DNA from: Petrotoga olearia DSM 13574
Lineage (GTDB): Bacteria > Thermotogota > Thermotogae > Petrotogales > Petrotogaceae
Assembly (NCBI RefSeq): GCF_002895525.1
Contig: NZ_AZRL01000004.1
Location: 191,429-255,428 of the forward strand
DNA: 64,000 nt
Direction of reading: 5' to 3'
How positions within the stretch are numbered: the first letter of the stretch is position 1; every line of letters starts with the position of its first letter. Positions 16,566 through 26,066 of the stretch are shown in pieces. The notes under the pieces are model-generated. The model had not been told where the DNA came from, did no database searches, and saw nothing but the letters and a program-made list of their open reading frames with translations. Both the position numbers and the translations under genes were made by a program.

Positions 16566-17591
16566 ATGGCTAATAAAATTGTTACTTTTGGTGAAATTAT
16601 GATGAGGCTTTCTCCTCCAAAGTATTTTAGATTTGTTCAAACAGATTCTTTTGATGTAACTTACGGTGGTGCTGAAGCCAACGTTGCTGCTTCTCTTGCC
16701 AATTATGGAGAAAATGTTTATTTTGTGACAAAAGTTCCAGACAACCCGATAGGGCAATCGGCAATAAATCACCTAAGGAGATATGGGGTAAAAACTGATT
16801 ATATAATTCAAGGCGGAGAAAGATTAGGTATTTATTTTCATGAATTTGGAGCATCTCAAAGACCTTCTTTAGTCATTTATGATAGAAAATACTCATCTTT
16901 TGCAGAATCTCAAACTACAGAATACCCATGGGATAAGATTTTAGATGAGGCAAAGTGGTTTCATTTTACAGGGATAACACCTGCAGTGAGCGAGAATGCG
17001 GCACAAGCATGCCTGGATGCGGTGAAAACAGCAAAAAACAAAGGAATTATTGTTAGTTGTGATTTAAATTATCGGAAAAAACTGTGGTCATCTGAAAAAG
17101 CCAACGAAGTGATGTCAGAACTTATGAAATATGTCGATGTACTTATAGCGAATGAGGAAGCTGCTGAAAAGGTATTTAATATAAAAGCTAAAGATTCTGA
17201 TGTATCCCAAGGAAATCTACAATTAGACGGTTATAAAAATTTAGCCAAACAAATTTCTGAAAGGTTTGATTTGAAAGGAATCGCTATAACACTCAGAGAA
17301 AGCTTTTCTGCTTTTGATAATGGTTGGGCAGGTCTATATTATGATGGCAGCAAATTTTATTGCTCCAAAAAATATCAAATCCTCATAGTTGATAGAGTAG
17401 GGGGAGGAGATTCCTTTGCCGGTGGGTTAATATACGCTTTAATAAACAATTATCCTCATCAAGAAGTAATAGAATTTGCTACAGCTGCCTCATGTCTGAA
17501 GCATTCTATAATCGGAGATTTTAACCACGTTACATTAGAAGAAGTGAAAACTCTAACAAAAGGAGATTCCACAGGTAGGATTCAAAGATAG
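16566..17591 (+). CDS. kdgK: 2-keto-3-deoxygluconate kinase, PfkB family
   Basis: Phosphorylates 2-keto-3-deoxygluconate to KDPG with ATP. About 341 residues. YGGAEANVAASLANYG near residue 34 is the first PfkB signature and DRVGGGDSFAGGLIYAL near 277 the second, with catalytic aspartate in GGGDSF. The frame is open further upstream to a TTG at 16548, but that codon precedes the SD AAGGAG (16551-16556); the ATG at 16566 (MANKIVTFGEIMMRL) is the family start. It forms an operon with kdgA. Confidence 0.93.
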   Translation: MANKIVTFGEIMMRLSPPKYFRFVQTDSFDVTYGGAEANVAASLANYGENVYFVTKVPDNPIGQSAINHLRRYGVKTDYIIQGGERLGIYFHEFGASQRPSLVIYDRKYSSFAESQTTEYPWDKILDEAKWFHFTGITPAVSENAAQACLDAVKTAKNKGIIVSCDLNYRKKLWSSEKANEVMSELMKYVDVLIANEEAAEKVFNIKAKDSDVSQGNLQLDGYKNLAKQISERFDLKGIAITLRESFSAFDNGWAGLYYDGSKFYCSKKYQILIVDRVGGGDSFAGGLIYALINNYPHQEVIEFATAASCLKHSIIGDFNHVTLEEVKTLTKGDSTGRIQR

Positions 17592-17660
17592 ATAAAAATG
17601 CCATCAAATAAAACTACAAAATCGAAAGGGGTTCAAAGTTCTTTTAATTATTAAAATTTG

Positions 17661-17669
17661 TGATATAAT
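17661..17669 (+). promoter_or_regulatory. Extended -10 promoter of iclR gene
   Basis: TGATATAAT (TG-n-TATAAT) at 17661-17669, about 38 bases before the predicted iclR start, with no recognisable -35 box. The same TGATATAAT block is found before the HD-GYP gene (20614) and on the - strand before the histidine kinase (36198). Confidence 0.6.
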
Positions 17670-17706
17670 GAAATTCGGTATTTTACAGATAGGAAGGTGA
17701 AAATCT

Positions 17707-18453
17707 ATTCAAACTATCAGAAAAGTTTTAGAAGTATTAGATTATATAGTCTATTCACCAAAACCAGTTTATGCAACAGAAATTGCAAGAGAGTTTGATA
17801 TGTCTATATCTAATGCGTATAAGTACTTAGATGATTTGCACAAAGGAGGCTTGTTGTCAAAGAATAGCGATAAATCATATTTCCCGAGTTTCAAGCTTGT
17901 GGAGTATGGGAGTATTATTTTAAAAAAAATAAATCTAAGGGAGATTGCACATCCCCACTTAGTTGATTTAATGGTAAAAACAGGTCAAACAGTTCATTTG
18001 GCTATTAAAGAAGGATATGAAGGTATTTATGTAGAAAAGATAGAAGGTCCTAATTCTTTACCAATGATGTCAAGAATTGGTATGAAGATAAACCTTTATG
18101 CAACAGCATTTGGAAAAGCTATTTTGGCTCATTTACCTGAAGAAGAGATAGAAGAATATCTAGAAAATGTGGAGTTGAAAAAAAGGGGTAAAAACACAAT
18201 TACTGATCCCAACAAATTGAAAAATGAACTTAAAAAAATAAGAGAAAGAGGATACGCAATTGATAACGAAGAAAATGAAATTGGGATCTATTGTATGGGG
18301 GCTCCTATTTTTAACTACGATAAAAAAGTTATGGCGGGTGTAAGTATTTCGATGAGTGCCTCTCGAGCCGAAGAAGAGAAAGTAGATGAATATATTCGTT
18401 ATGTTAAGGAATGTGCCAAAAATATTTCCAAGTTGTTGGGGCATAAAGATTAA
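17707..18453 (+). CDS. IclR-family transcriptional regulator (KdgR-like), ATT start
   Basis: A 248-residue regulator with an N-terminal winged helix (QTIRKVLEVLDYIV...EIAREFDMSISNAYKYLDDL) and a C-terminal ligand domain (FGKAILAHLP near residue 140, IYCMGAPIF near 195). Between the in-frame TGA at 17698 and the ATG at 17800 there is no NTG codon. Starting at the ATG would delete most of the DNA-binding domain. An ATT at 17707, six bases after the strong SD AGGAAGGTGA, gives the family's normal N-terminus and length. It follows kdgK and, by similarity to KdgR regulators, is the leading candidate for control of the pectin genes. It converges on rqcH with six bases between stops. Confidence 0.85.
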   Translation: MQTIRKVLEVLDYIVYSPKPVYATEIAREFDMSISNAYKYLDDLHKGGLLSKNSDKSYFPSFKLVEYGSIILKKINLREIAHPHLVDLMVKTGQTVHLAIKEGYEGIYVEKIEGPNSLPMMSRIGMKINLYATAFGKAILAHLPEEEIEEYLENVELKKRGKNTITDPNKLKNELKKIRERGYAIDNEENEIGIYCMGAPIFNYDKKVMAGVSISMSASRAEEEKVDEYIRYVKECAKNISKLLGHKD

Positions 18454-18459
18454 GGTTTT

Positions 18460-20040
18460 TCATGGCATTTCTCTAAAAGGTTCAACGATAATGGTTTCAT
18501 AATTTTTATACAGCCACATTCCTGGCTTTGCTCCTTTTGGTTTCCATACGTTTTTTCTTTGAGTGTAATCAACCGCTACATTGGAGGACATTTTTGCTTT
18601 AGAAAATGTTGCAGCAACTCTTGCTGCGTAATCTATTACTTCTTCTGGTATTTCTTTACCAGAAGATTTTATTATTGTATGAGAGCCGGAGATTTCATGT
18701 GTATGTAGCCAGATATCGGCCTGTGCTGCGGATCTTGTTAATTCATCGTTTTGTTTGTTATTTTTCCCAACTAGTATTTCATAGCCTTTGTAATTAAATT
18801 TCCTAAAAGTTGTTTTTACTTTTCTTTCTCTTTTAGACTTTTTGTTTTCACTTATCAGCCCTATATCTTTCATCTCTTCTTTAATCTCTATTAAGGTTTC
18901 AATTTCTTCTGCGGAAGATATTGTTTCAAATAACTGATTAAAATATTCAAGCTCGTTATTAATCTTTTTTATTCTTTTTTTAGCATATTCGACTTTTGCC
19001 TTTGTCCTTTTTATATTTTTATACAGCTTTTCCAAGTTTTGCGTTGGGGATAAAAGGGGATCTATCTCGATTGTAACTTCCTCACCAGTATTCCAATCAT
19101 TTACTGTAAAATATCTTTCACCTTTTTTTATTTTGTAGAGATAAGTTTGAAGAAGCTCTCCCTTTTTTTCCAAATCTTTTAGATTTTTTTCTTCATTTAA
19201 ATCTTTTAATATTTGTTCTTTGGTCTTTTCTAGTCTGTCTATTTCACTTTTTACCTTTTTTTCTAAATCTCTTTTTATTTCTAATAATCGAGACTGTTCA
19301 ACCCTTTCTTGAAAAACTTTAAGCAATGCTTCCGATGGTTTTAATACCTTGTGTTTAAAATTATTAGGGGTTATTGCGGAGAAATCATATGTGTTCCCTT
19401 CGTTAAAGTAGAAAAGATAAGGTTTTTTAAGATCTTGTATAGCTTTTTGGATACCTATTTCTTGCAAAAAAGCTATTGATTTTTTAGAAAACCCCATCAA
19501 TCTATTAAAATCAATATTTTCAATGTTTTCTATATTTTCTTCCAATATATTTGTTTGAGAATCATCGTAGTAAGGTAGGTATTTAACCCCAGGAATTACG
19601 GGTCTAAATTCTTCATAAACCCTTTTTAAAGATTCTTCTACTTTATTATCTTCGTTAATGAGTATTAAGTTAGAATTTCTTCCCATTAATTCGAAAAATA
19701 GCTTATATTTTCTCATAGCAGAGGTTTCTTGATCGTAGCTTTCAATTTCAAAGTAACCTATCCTATCTAAACCTAACTGTTCGACATTTATCACTCTTCC
19801 GTTTCTTATCTTTTTTCTTAAAAACTGAGAAAAGTTTGCTGGCTGTATGGGTACGTTTGGTTTTTGAAAAAGTAAGATCACATAAGAAGGACTTTTTAAT
19901 GAAAAAAGCACAAAACTTTGAGAAAACTGAATTAACACTTGGGATTTGATAGGTTGATAAATATTTTTAATTCTATCCCCCATAATATTGTCTTTTATTT
20001 CTTTTAAAACTTTATGTAATACCAAACCATCAAAAGGCAA
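18460..20040 (-). CDS. rqcH: RqcH / NFACT-family ribosome quality control protein
   Basis: Binds 50S subunits stalled with peptidyl-tRNA and directs alanine tailing in the Rqc2/RqcH family (also annotated as fibronectin-binding protein A). About 526 residues. An NFACT-N domain (PFDGLVLHKVLKEI, GDRIKNIYQP) is followed by a long coiled coil (about residues 255-400) and the C-terminal NFACT-R domain with EILVGKNNKQND, ADIWLHTHEISGSHTII and GAKPGMW. A GTG nine bases upstream lies inside the SD AGAGGTG, so TTG 20040 (MPFDGL) is the better start and matches the family. It is convergent with iclR. Confidence 0.9.
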   Translation of the reverse strand: MPFDGLVLHKVLKEIKDNIMGDRIKNIYQPIKSQVLIQFSQSFVLFSLKSPSYVILLFQKPNVPIQPANFSQFLRKKIRNGRVINVEQLGLDRIGYFEIESYDQETSAMRKYKLFFELMGRNSNLILINEDNKVEESLKRVYEEFRPVIPGVKYLPYYDDSQTNILEENIENIENIDFNRLMGFSKKSIAFLQEIGIQKAIQDLKKPYLFYFNEGNTYDFSAITPNNFKHKVLKPSEALLKVFQERVEQSRLLEIKRDLEKKVKSEIDRLEKTKEQILKDLNEEKNLKDLEKKGELLQTYLYKIKKGERYFTVNDWNTGEEVTIEIDPLLSPTQNLEKLYKNIKRTKAKVEYAKKRIKKINNELEYFNQLFETISSAEEIETLIEIKEEMKDIGLISENKKSKRERKVKTTFRKFNYKGYEILVGKNNKQNDELTRSAAQADIWLHTHEISGSHTIIKSSGKEIPEEVIDYAARVAATFSKAKMSSNVAVDYTQRKNVWKPKGAKPGMWLYKNYETIIVEPFREMP

Positions 20041-20102
20041 ATAAGTCACCTCTTTTATAATGAAATTAACTGTATTTTAGAGGATTTAAAACTTTAATTA
20101 TA

Positions 20103-20134
20103 GCTCCCCTTCGCCCCGCAGCCCACCCATAAGG
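20103..20134 (-). repeat. GC-rich dispersed repeat, copy 1
   Basis: On the - strand this reads TTATGGGTGGG, then CTGCGGGGCGAAGGGG. Nearly the same block occurs on the + strand at the right end of the window (63973-64000). Its high GC stands out in an AT-rich genome. A shorter related piece, GTGCAAAGGGGC, lies at 43719-43730. Confidence 0.55.
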
Positions 20135-20179
20135 ATAAAGAGTTTTTATATTTTCTCCGTGCAGATTTGCCCATAAGAG

Positions 20180-20215
20180 CACAAAAGAGGCAAAAGAATT
20201 TCTGCCTCTTTTGTG
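20180..20215. terminator. Rho-independent terminator between rqcH and small membrane gene
   Basis: Perfect 13-base arms CACAAAAGAGGCA (20180-20192) and its complement (20203-20215) with a 10-base loop. A TTTT tract follows on the + side, while the - strand arm itself is T-rich. By position it most likely ends the - strand gene at 20245. Confidence 0.65.
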
Positions 20216-20244
20216 TTTTGTACAAATTTTATGAAATTAAAATT

Positions 20245-20415
20245 CTACGCCGCTGAACTTTTTCTTCCTCTATCCATAAAACCTATAAGCAAAGAAACAA
20301 TACCAACGATTAGGTGTATCCAAGCCTCCCAGTTTGGAATTACTACAGAACCAAAACCAGCAATAGCCATAATTATGAGGTAAATACCCACAACTATCGC
20401 CCATACTCTAGCCAT
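20245..20415 (-). CDS. Small two-helix membrane protein
   Basis: A 56-residue protein with two transmembrane segments (VWAIVVGIYLIIMAIAGFG and WIHLIVGIVSLLIGF) and a basic tail (DRGRKSSAA). The start is set at ATG 20415 because AAAGGAGGGGG lies at correct spacing before it; the frame is open eight codons further but without an SD. It stands alone between a terminator and the divergent HD-GYP gene. I do not recognise a named family with confidence; it resembles small integral membrane proteins of unknown role. Confidence 0.7.
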   Translation of the reverse strand: MARVWAIVVGIYLIIMAIAGFGSVVIPNWEAWIHLIVGIVSLLIGFMDRGRKSSAA

Positions 20416-20613
20416 AATACCCCCTCCTTTGTAACTCAACTTTAGACAAAATTAGACGATAAACTCAATGGAACCCTAATGAAAAAAGTTGAATAAATTT
20501 ATCGGCTTAAACACTAATGATATGATAGAAAATATATATTACGAATATTATAACATTAGAATAATTTTAGTTTAACTACGAAAATTATTATACTATAGCA
20601 GTTTACTAATTTG

Positions 20614-20622
20614 TGATATAAT
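20614..20622 (+). promoter_or_regulatory. Extended -10 promoter of HD-GYP gene
   Basis: TGATATAAT within TTTGTGATATAAT, identical over 13 bases to the iclR promoter core. It lies about 75 bases before the TTG start, with no clear -35 box. Confidence 0.55.
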
Positions 20623-20695
20623 ATCGAAAGTAAGAATTATTGAAAGCCAAAATAAACGTTAAAATTCCCACTCATTATAGCTAGGAGGATCACAT

Positions 20696-23041
20696 TTGAA
20701 AAAAAACACTAAAGCCCGATTATTGTTATTATTACTCATCTTGTCTGGGATTTATTCTTTAGCCACTACTAATATCCTAATTTTAAATTCATATAATCCA
20801 GGTTTGTCCTGGTCAGATAGGGAATTAGAAGGTATATATTCGGTTTTAAAAGATGAAGAAAGCATAAATATATATGTAGAATATCTTGATAGCAAAAGGT
20901 TTGGAGATGATAAAAGCTTAAACATATTCAAAGAGTACTTTGAAAGAAAATTTAGTAATTTTAGATTCGATGTTGTTATTGCGCTGGATAATAATGCTTT
21001 TGATTTTGTTTTATCAAATTATGAGTCGCTTTTTTTGGGAACTCCTATAGTGTATGCCGGGATCAATTACTATCAAGAATACGATTTGAGTTCATTAGAC
21101 TTTGTAAGTGGAATTGTAGAGATTCATGATATAAAAGAAACATTAGAATTAGCTCTAAATCTTCATCCAAATACAGAGAATGTTTATGTGATTGTTGATA
21201 ATCAGACTAAAACAGGAAAACTTTTCAAGCAAGAAGTGGAAAATGATGTAATACCTGAATTTGAGGATATTAATTTTATCTTTCTGAGTGATTCGTTAGA
21301 TCAAATAAAACAAGAGCTTGATACACCTTTGCAAAACTCAATAGTACTTCTTTTGGCTTTTAGTAAAGATATTTATGGAAATTTTTATGATTATACAGAA
21401 ATAGAGGTATATATGGGACAATTTGAGAATCTTCCCATTTATGTTACCTCACGCGCGTATATGGCCAACAACGTTGTAGGAGGTAAAATTACCAGTGCAT
21501 ACGATCAAGGACTGAAAGCCGGAGAAATAGCAAAGGGCTTATTAAGCGGAGTTAATATTAAAGAGTTACCAAGAATTTACTTCCCTGATAATAAATACGT
21601 TTTTAATTTTCCCCAGTTGGAAAGATTTGGTATTTCAACCAAGAGTCTACCTGCAGATTCAACAATAGAGAACAAGCCTCCTTCTTTTTATGAAAATTAC
21701 CCTGTGATTTTTTGGCTAATAATGATTCTAGTGCCTTTTTCTATTATATTTATATATGTTCTAAGAGAAGAAAATTTAAAACTTCACTCTCTTTTGAAGG
21801 AATTAAACCAGGTAAAGGAAGAGGCTCAAAGTTATAATGAAGAGCTTACAGCAGCAAATGAACAATTAACTTCCTACAACGAAGAGTTAATATCACAAAA
21901 TGAGGAAATACAGAGTAATTATCAGGAGATAGAACAACTGAATAATAAAATGATTAATCTGTTAGAAATTATCTCTGAATTAGGAAATGAAGAGTTAAAA
22001 GAGGAAGATTTCTTTCAGAAATTTTTAAATACTTTAATCATTGAAATTCCGGAAGCTGACTATGGGAGTGTTTCTATAATAGAAGAAGACAGTTGGAGAT
22101 TTTTAGCTGCGCTGGGTCATGATATTAACGGTTTAAATAGTTTGAATCTTAAAAAAAGTTATGCCTTACGTGTAGAAAATGCAACAGTATTTGATAATAT
22201 TAATTCCGTAAATGAGGAAACAATGCCTCAAGATGTAGTCATTTTAATATCCAAATTCACCAAGCCAATAAAATCTACTCTACTGAAAGCCATAAAAATA
22301 GATGAAAATCGATATTTAGATGTTTCGCTTGATATTAAAGAAGGTAGCGATGAAAAGTTTTCTGAACAATCCGTTAGATTTTTTGATTCCATTTTAAATC
22401 TGGCAAAAATGTTTTTTGTTAATAGAATAAGAACGCAAGAAGTAAAAAATGCTTATGCAACCTTTTCTAGCAAACTTTCTATATTAGCAGAATCACACGA
22501 TGAAAACAGTAAAAAACATATATACCGTGTAAGTGAATTATCTGCCTTTTTTGCTGAAAAATTAGGCTTACCCAAAGAACAAGTTGAAAGGATAAGAGAT
22601 TTTTCTCCCCTTCACGATGTGGGGAAACTTTTTATTCCTGCCGAGATACTTAATAAACCAGGTAAACTAAACGAAAAAGAATGGGAAGAAATCAAAAAAC
22701 ATCCACTATATGCGGATAATTTATTGGAAGGTTCATATTTCGAAACAGCAAAAAAAATTGCCCTTTACCATCATGAACGTTACGATGGAAATGGGTATCC
22801 TTTTAGATTAAGGGGCAAGCAGATTCCCATTGAAGCCCAAATTGTTGGCTTAGTAGATGTATACGACGCCTTAAGATCAAAGAGAAGTTATAAAGAAGCT
22901 TTCTCACATAGGGAAGCGGTTGACATATTGTTACATGGGGATAACAGGACAAAACCAGAACATTTTAACCCAAAACTGTTGGAAATATTGAAAAGATATG
23001 AGAGAGAAATAGAAGAACTATATAAAAAATACGAAGAATAA
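20696..23041 (+). CDS. Membrane receptor with ABC-substrate-binding-like sensor and HD-GYP domain
   Basis: A 781-residue signalling protein. A signal peptide (residues 1-23) leads to a periplasmic sensor of the ABC_sub_bind type (NILILNSYNPGLSW; GTPIVYAGINYY; YVTSRAYMANNVVGG) to about residue 330. One transmembrane helix follows (about 338-358), then a coiled coil (NEELTAANEQLTSYNEEL), a GAF-like segment, and a C-terminal HD-GYP domain (HDVGKLFIP, YHHERYDGNGYP, DVYDALRSKRSY). HD-GYP enzymes degrade cyclic di-GMP, and the HD and GYP residues are intact. TTG start with AGGAGG. The gene stands at the head of a run with the ferritin-VIT1 gene and a chemoreceptor. Confidence 0.88.
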   Translation: MKKNTKARLLLLLLILSGIYSLATTNILILNSYNPGLSWSDRELEGIYSVLKDEESINIYVEYLDSKRFGDDKSLNIFKEYFERKFSNFRFDVVIALDNNAFDFVLSNYESLFLGTPIVYAGINYYQEYDLSSLDFVSGIVEIHDIKETLELALNLHPNTENVYVIVDNQTKTGKLFKQEVENDVIPEFEDINFIFLSDSLDQIKQELDTPLQNSIVLLLAFSKDIYGNFYDYTEIEVYMGQFENLPIYVTSRAYMANNVVGGKITSAYDQGLKAGEIAKGLLSGVNIKELPRIYFPDNKYVFNFPQLERFGISTKSLPADSTIENKPPSFYENYPVIFWLIMILVPFSIIFIYVLREENLKLHSLLKELNQVKEEAQSYNEELTAANEQLTSYNEELISQNEEIQSNYQEIEQLNNKMINLLEIISELGNEELKEEDFFQKFLNTLIIEIPEADYGSVSIIEEDSWRFLAALGHDINGLNSLNLKKSYALRVENATVFDNINSVNEETMPQDVVILISKFTKPIKSTLLKAIKIDENRYLDVSLDIKEGSDEKFSEQSVRFFDSILNLAKMFFVNRIRTQEVKNAYATFSSKLSILAESHDENSKKHIYRVSELSAFFAEKLGLPKEQVERIRDFSPLHDVGKLFIPAEILNKPGKLNEKEWEEIKKHPLYADNLLEGSYFETAKKIALYHHERYDGNGYPFRLRGKQIPIEAQIVGLVDVYDALRSKRSYKEAFSHREAVDILLHGDNRTKPEHFNPKLLEILKRYEREIEELYKKYEE

Positions 23042-23069
23042 GAAATGATTCTTAATCGGAGGTGTTTAA

Positions 23070-23951
23070 ATGGAAAATTCACAAATCGACTCAAAAACAA
23101 AAAAACATTTATTAAATTTCCAAAAGAACGAGTTAACGGAATATCTGATTTATAAAAGGTTATCTAAATCTACTAAAGATACCAAAAATAAAAAAGTCTT
23201 AGAAAGCATAGCAAGTGAAGAATTAAAACACCACGATTTTTGGAAAAGTTATACTAACGAAGATGTTAAACCAAATTACTTATTAGTTATGTTCTATTTC
23301 ATACTTTCTAAAATACTTGGATTAACCTTCAGTTTGAAGCTCATGGAAAATGGCGAAGAAAGGGCTCAGACCTCCTACGAAGATGTTTCCAATATAGTCC
23401 CCCAAGCAAAACAGGTTGAAGCAGAAGAAGATAAGCATGAACGTGAACTTTTAGAAATGATAGAAGAAGAAAGATTAAATTATGTGGGATCGATTGTGTT
23501 GGGTTTAAACGATGCATTAGTCGAATTGACTGGCGCATTGGCAGGTCTGACCTTTGCCCTTCAAAACGGAACAATAATAGCTACATCTGGATTAATAACA
23601 GGAATAGCTGCATCATTGTCAATGGCAGCATCCGAGTATCTATCAAAAAGAGCCGAAAACGACGAGAGAGCGTTAAAGTCCGCAACTTACACGGGGATTA
23701 CATATATAATTACGGTATTTTTTTTAATTCTTCCTTATTTGTTAATGCCAAATAAATATTTTTTAAGTTTAATTATAACTTTAATAATAGCTGTTATAAT
23801 AATATTGGTTTTCAATTTTTATATTTCTGTAGCCAAAGATCTAAACTTCAAAAGTAGATTTCTTGAAATGGCGGGTATAAGTTTAGGTGTTGCGGGATTA
23901 ACCTTTTTTATAGGGTTCATCGTTAGAATCACTTTGGGCGTTTCAATTTAA
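23070..23951 (+). CDS. Ferritin-like/VIT1 (CCC1) metal transporter fusion
   Basis: A 293-residue protein. The first 125 residues form a rubrerythrin-like four-helix domain with metal-binding glutamates and histidines (EYLIYKRL, EELKHHDFW, EEDKHERELLEMIEEE). The rest is a VIT1/CCC1 membrane domain with about five helices and the family signature IVLGLNDALVELTGALAGLTFAL. Such fusions (MbfA-like) are thought to move ferrous iron or manganese across the membrane after capture by the ferritin domain. ATG start with GGAGG. Located 28 bases after the HD-GYP gene. Confidence 0.88.
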   Translation: MENSQIDSKTKKHLLNFQKNELTEYLIYKRLSKSTKDTKNKKVLESIASEELKHHDFWKSYTNEDVKPNYLLVMFYFILSKILGLTFSLKLMENGEERAQTSYEDVSNIVPQAKQVEAEEDKHERELLEMIEEERLNYVGSIVLGLNDALVELTGALAGLTFALQNGTIIATSGLITGIAASLSMAASEYLSKRAENDERALKSATYTGITYIITVFFLILPYLLMPNKYFLSLIITLIIAVIIILVFNFYISVAKDLNFKSRFLEMAGISLGVAGLTFFIGFIVRITLGVSI

Positions 23952-23981
23952 CTTGATACAAATTCAAAGGGGGAGTTTGGA

Positions 23982-26051
23982 TTGAAAAGAATCAGTACCA
24001 AGATTATTTTATCTTCTACCTTGTTAGTGATCGCAGCGGTAACAGTTGTAAGTATCGTATCAATTTTTAGATCCACTTCTCTTCTAGAAGAATATTCACT
24101 AAGCGGGGTTGAGAATTTAACTGCGAGTCTTGCATCTGATCTAAGTTCGCAAATAAGTATTATCGAAATAGTCGTAGACAATTATAGCGACTCCGCTTTT
24201 TTGGGATTTGATCCTTTTATAGCGAGTTTTTCAAATGCCGAAGTAATAAAATTTTTAGATAGAGCTAAAGATGTACCTAAAAATTTTTCACAAAAAGTAG
24301 AAGGTAATGTTACCTCCTTCATAGTATTCAATCCTGATATGTTAAGGACAAAAGAATTATATTCTCTTTACTACATTGAAAGCGAGGATAAAAATCTAAA
24401 AAATGAATATATAAAATTAGACGATACTTTTAATCCTGAAAATAAAAAATATCAGTGGTTTTTTGAAGTAAGAGACAAAGAAGAAGGTGTTTGGACCGAT
24501 ATATACTTTGATGAATATTTACAGTCAAACGTAATTACTTATTCCGTTCCTTATTTCGATCCAGAAGACGGGACTTTTGTTGGTGTTGCTGGGATTAGTT
24601 TTCCTTTAGAATATTTTGCTAACCTCATTGAAAAAGAATTAGGATACGAAAAAGCATATGCGTACTTAGTTGATGATAATTTTAATGTAATTTCTCATCC
24701 TCTTTATGAATCTGGAAAGAGTATAGTAGAAGAAATATCGGATTATTTAGAAACAATAAACTCAAATACAGAAGGGACTTTTGTAGAAAGATTAAATGGT
24801 GAACAATTTTTAACGAGTTATTCGAAGCTACCCAATGACTGGATTTTGTTCTTAAATTTACCCCAGAGTGAAATATACAGTGAGATAAATAGTTTAACGC
24901 TGCTTATAATCCTAATAACGGTTTTAGGAGTTATTGTGGCAATAGTAGTTGCTTACTTTGTTGGAAAAGGTATCTCAAAACCAATAAAAGATTTTTCAAA
25001 CGTTTTATTAAAATTTGGAGAAGGGAATTTGGATGTAGAGTTCGAAAGTAAGTCCAAAGATGAAGTAGGAGAAATGGCTCGATCATTTAGTAAAATGCGA
25101 GATAACTTAAAAGAAACGATTGAAAGCATTAAAGATGTCTCTTACAGAGTCGAAGCATCTTCAAAAGAGTTAAAAGAAGCCTCCCAAAAATTCAAAAAGT
25201 CAGGAGAAGAAGTTCTAGAAGAAGCAAAAAATATAGAGTTAATTTCGGAAGATAGTGCCTCATCGGTTGAAGAGATCACATCCGGTATTGAGGAAATTGC
25301 CTCTTCAGCACAAAGTTTATCGTCAGCCGCACAAGAGTTATCTAATTCAGCTGAAATGACTCAAAGTCAAGCTAATAAAGGTATGGAAAGTATTCACAAT
25401 ATAGTAAAGAAAATAGAAGTTGGTGTAGAACAATCCAAAGAAGCAGAAGAAAATGTTTCAAAACTTTTGGAAAAAGCAGAAAATATCGGAAATATTATTC
25501 AAACTATAAATTCCATAACCGAACAGACGAACCTGTTAGCACTGAACGCAGCGATAGAAGCAGCAAGGGCAGGGGAAGCGGGAAGAGGATTCGCCGTTGT
25601 AGCTGATGAAATAAGAAAATTAGCAGAAGAAAGTGGTAAAGCAACAGATGAAATCGCCAAAATTCTAGAAGACCTAAAAAAAGGTACAAACAACGTCAAC
25701 GATGTAACCAATAAAACAGTTACTACTATTGCAGAAATAAACGAAGAAGCCAACAAGGTTAGAGAACAATTTGAAAGCATATTAGGTGAGATAAATGGGA
25801 TGATTTCGGGGGTTGAAAACGTCACTGCTAGTTCGCAAGAGCAAAGTGCCAGTACGCAGGAAATGAGTTCTTCAATGGAAAGAATAGCTAGAACGGTAAA
25901 TGAAACCAGCGAAAAGATAAAAGAAATTAAGATACTGATGCAAAGTCAATCTGAAAACGCCGGCTCACTTAATGAAAGAGCTGAAGAATTAGAAAAACTT
26001 TCTAAAAATCTCAATTCAGCTATTTCAAAATTCAAATTGAGTAGTGAATAA
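23982..26051 (+). CDS. Methyl-accepting chemotaxis protein (Cache-HAMP-MCP)
   Basis: A 689-residue chemoreceptor. Transmembrane helix 1 ([20 protein letters not shown], residues 7-27), a dCache-type periplasmic domain (about 35-300; [20 protein letters not shown]), transmembrane helix 2 (about 303-325), HAMP (about 326-380) and a long cytoplasmic coiled coil. The highly conserved hairpin tip is present near residue 515-535 ([20 protein letters not shown]). Q/E-rich segments that could be methylated flank it. TTG start with GGGGGAG. No che genes are nearby. The ligand is unknown. Confidence 0.94.
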   Translation: MKRISTKIILSSTLLVIAAVTVVSIVSIFRSTSLLEEYSLSGVENLTASLASDLSSQISIIEIVVDNYSDSAFLGFDPFIASFSNAEVIKFLDRAKDVPKNFSQKVEGNVTSFIVFNPDMLRTKELYSLYYIESEDKNLKNEYIKLDDTFNPENKKYQWFFEVRDKEEGVWTDIYFDEYLQSNVITYSVPYFDPEDGTFVGVAGISFPLEYFANLIEKELGYEKAYAYLVDDNFNVISHPLYESGKSIVEEISDYLETINSNTEGTFVERLNGEQFLTSYSKLPNDWILFLNLPQSEIYSEINSLTLLIILITVLGVIVAIVVAYFVGKGISKPIKDFSNVLLKFGEGNLDVEFESKSKDEVGEMARSFSKMRDNLKETIESIKDVSYRVEASSKELKEASQKFKKSGEEVLEEAKNIELISEDSASSVEEITSGIEEIASSAQSLSSAAQELSNSAEMTQSQANKGMESIHNIVKKIEVGVEQSKEAEENVSKLLEKAENIGNIIQTINSITEQTNLLALNAAIEAARAGEAGRGFAVVADEIRKLAEESGKATDEIAKILEDLKKGTNNVNDVTNKTVTTIAEINEEANKVREQFESILGEINGMISGVENVTASSQEQSASTQEMSSSMERIARTVNETSEKIKEIKILMQSQSENAGSLNERAEELEKLSKNLNSAISKFKLSSE

Positions 26052-26066
26052 TAGGGAGGAAATAAA

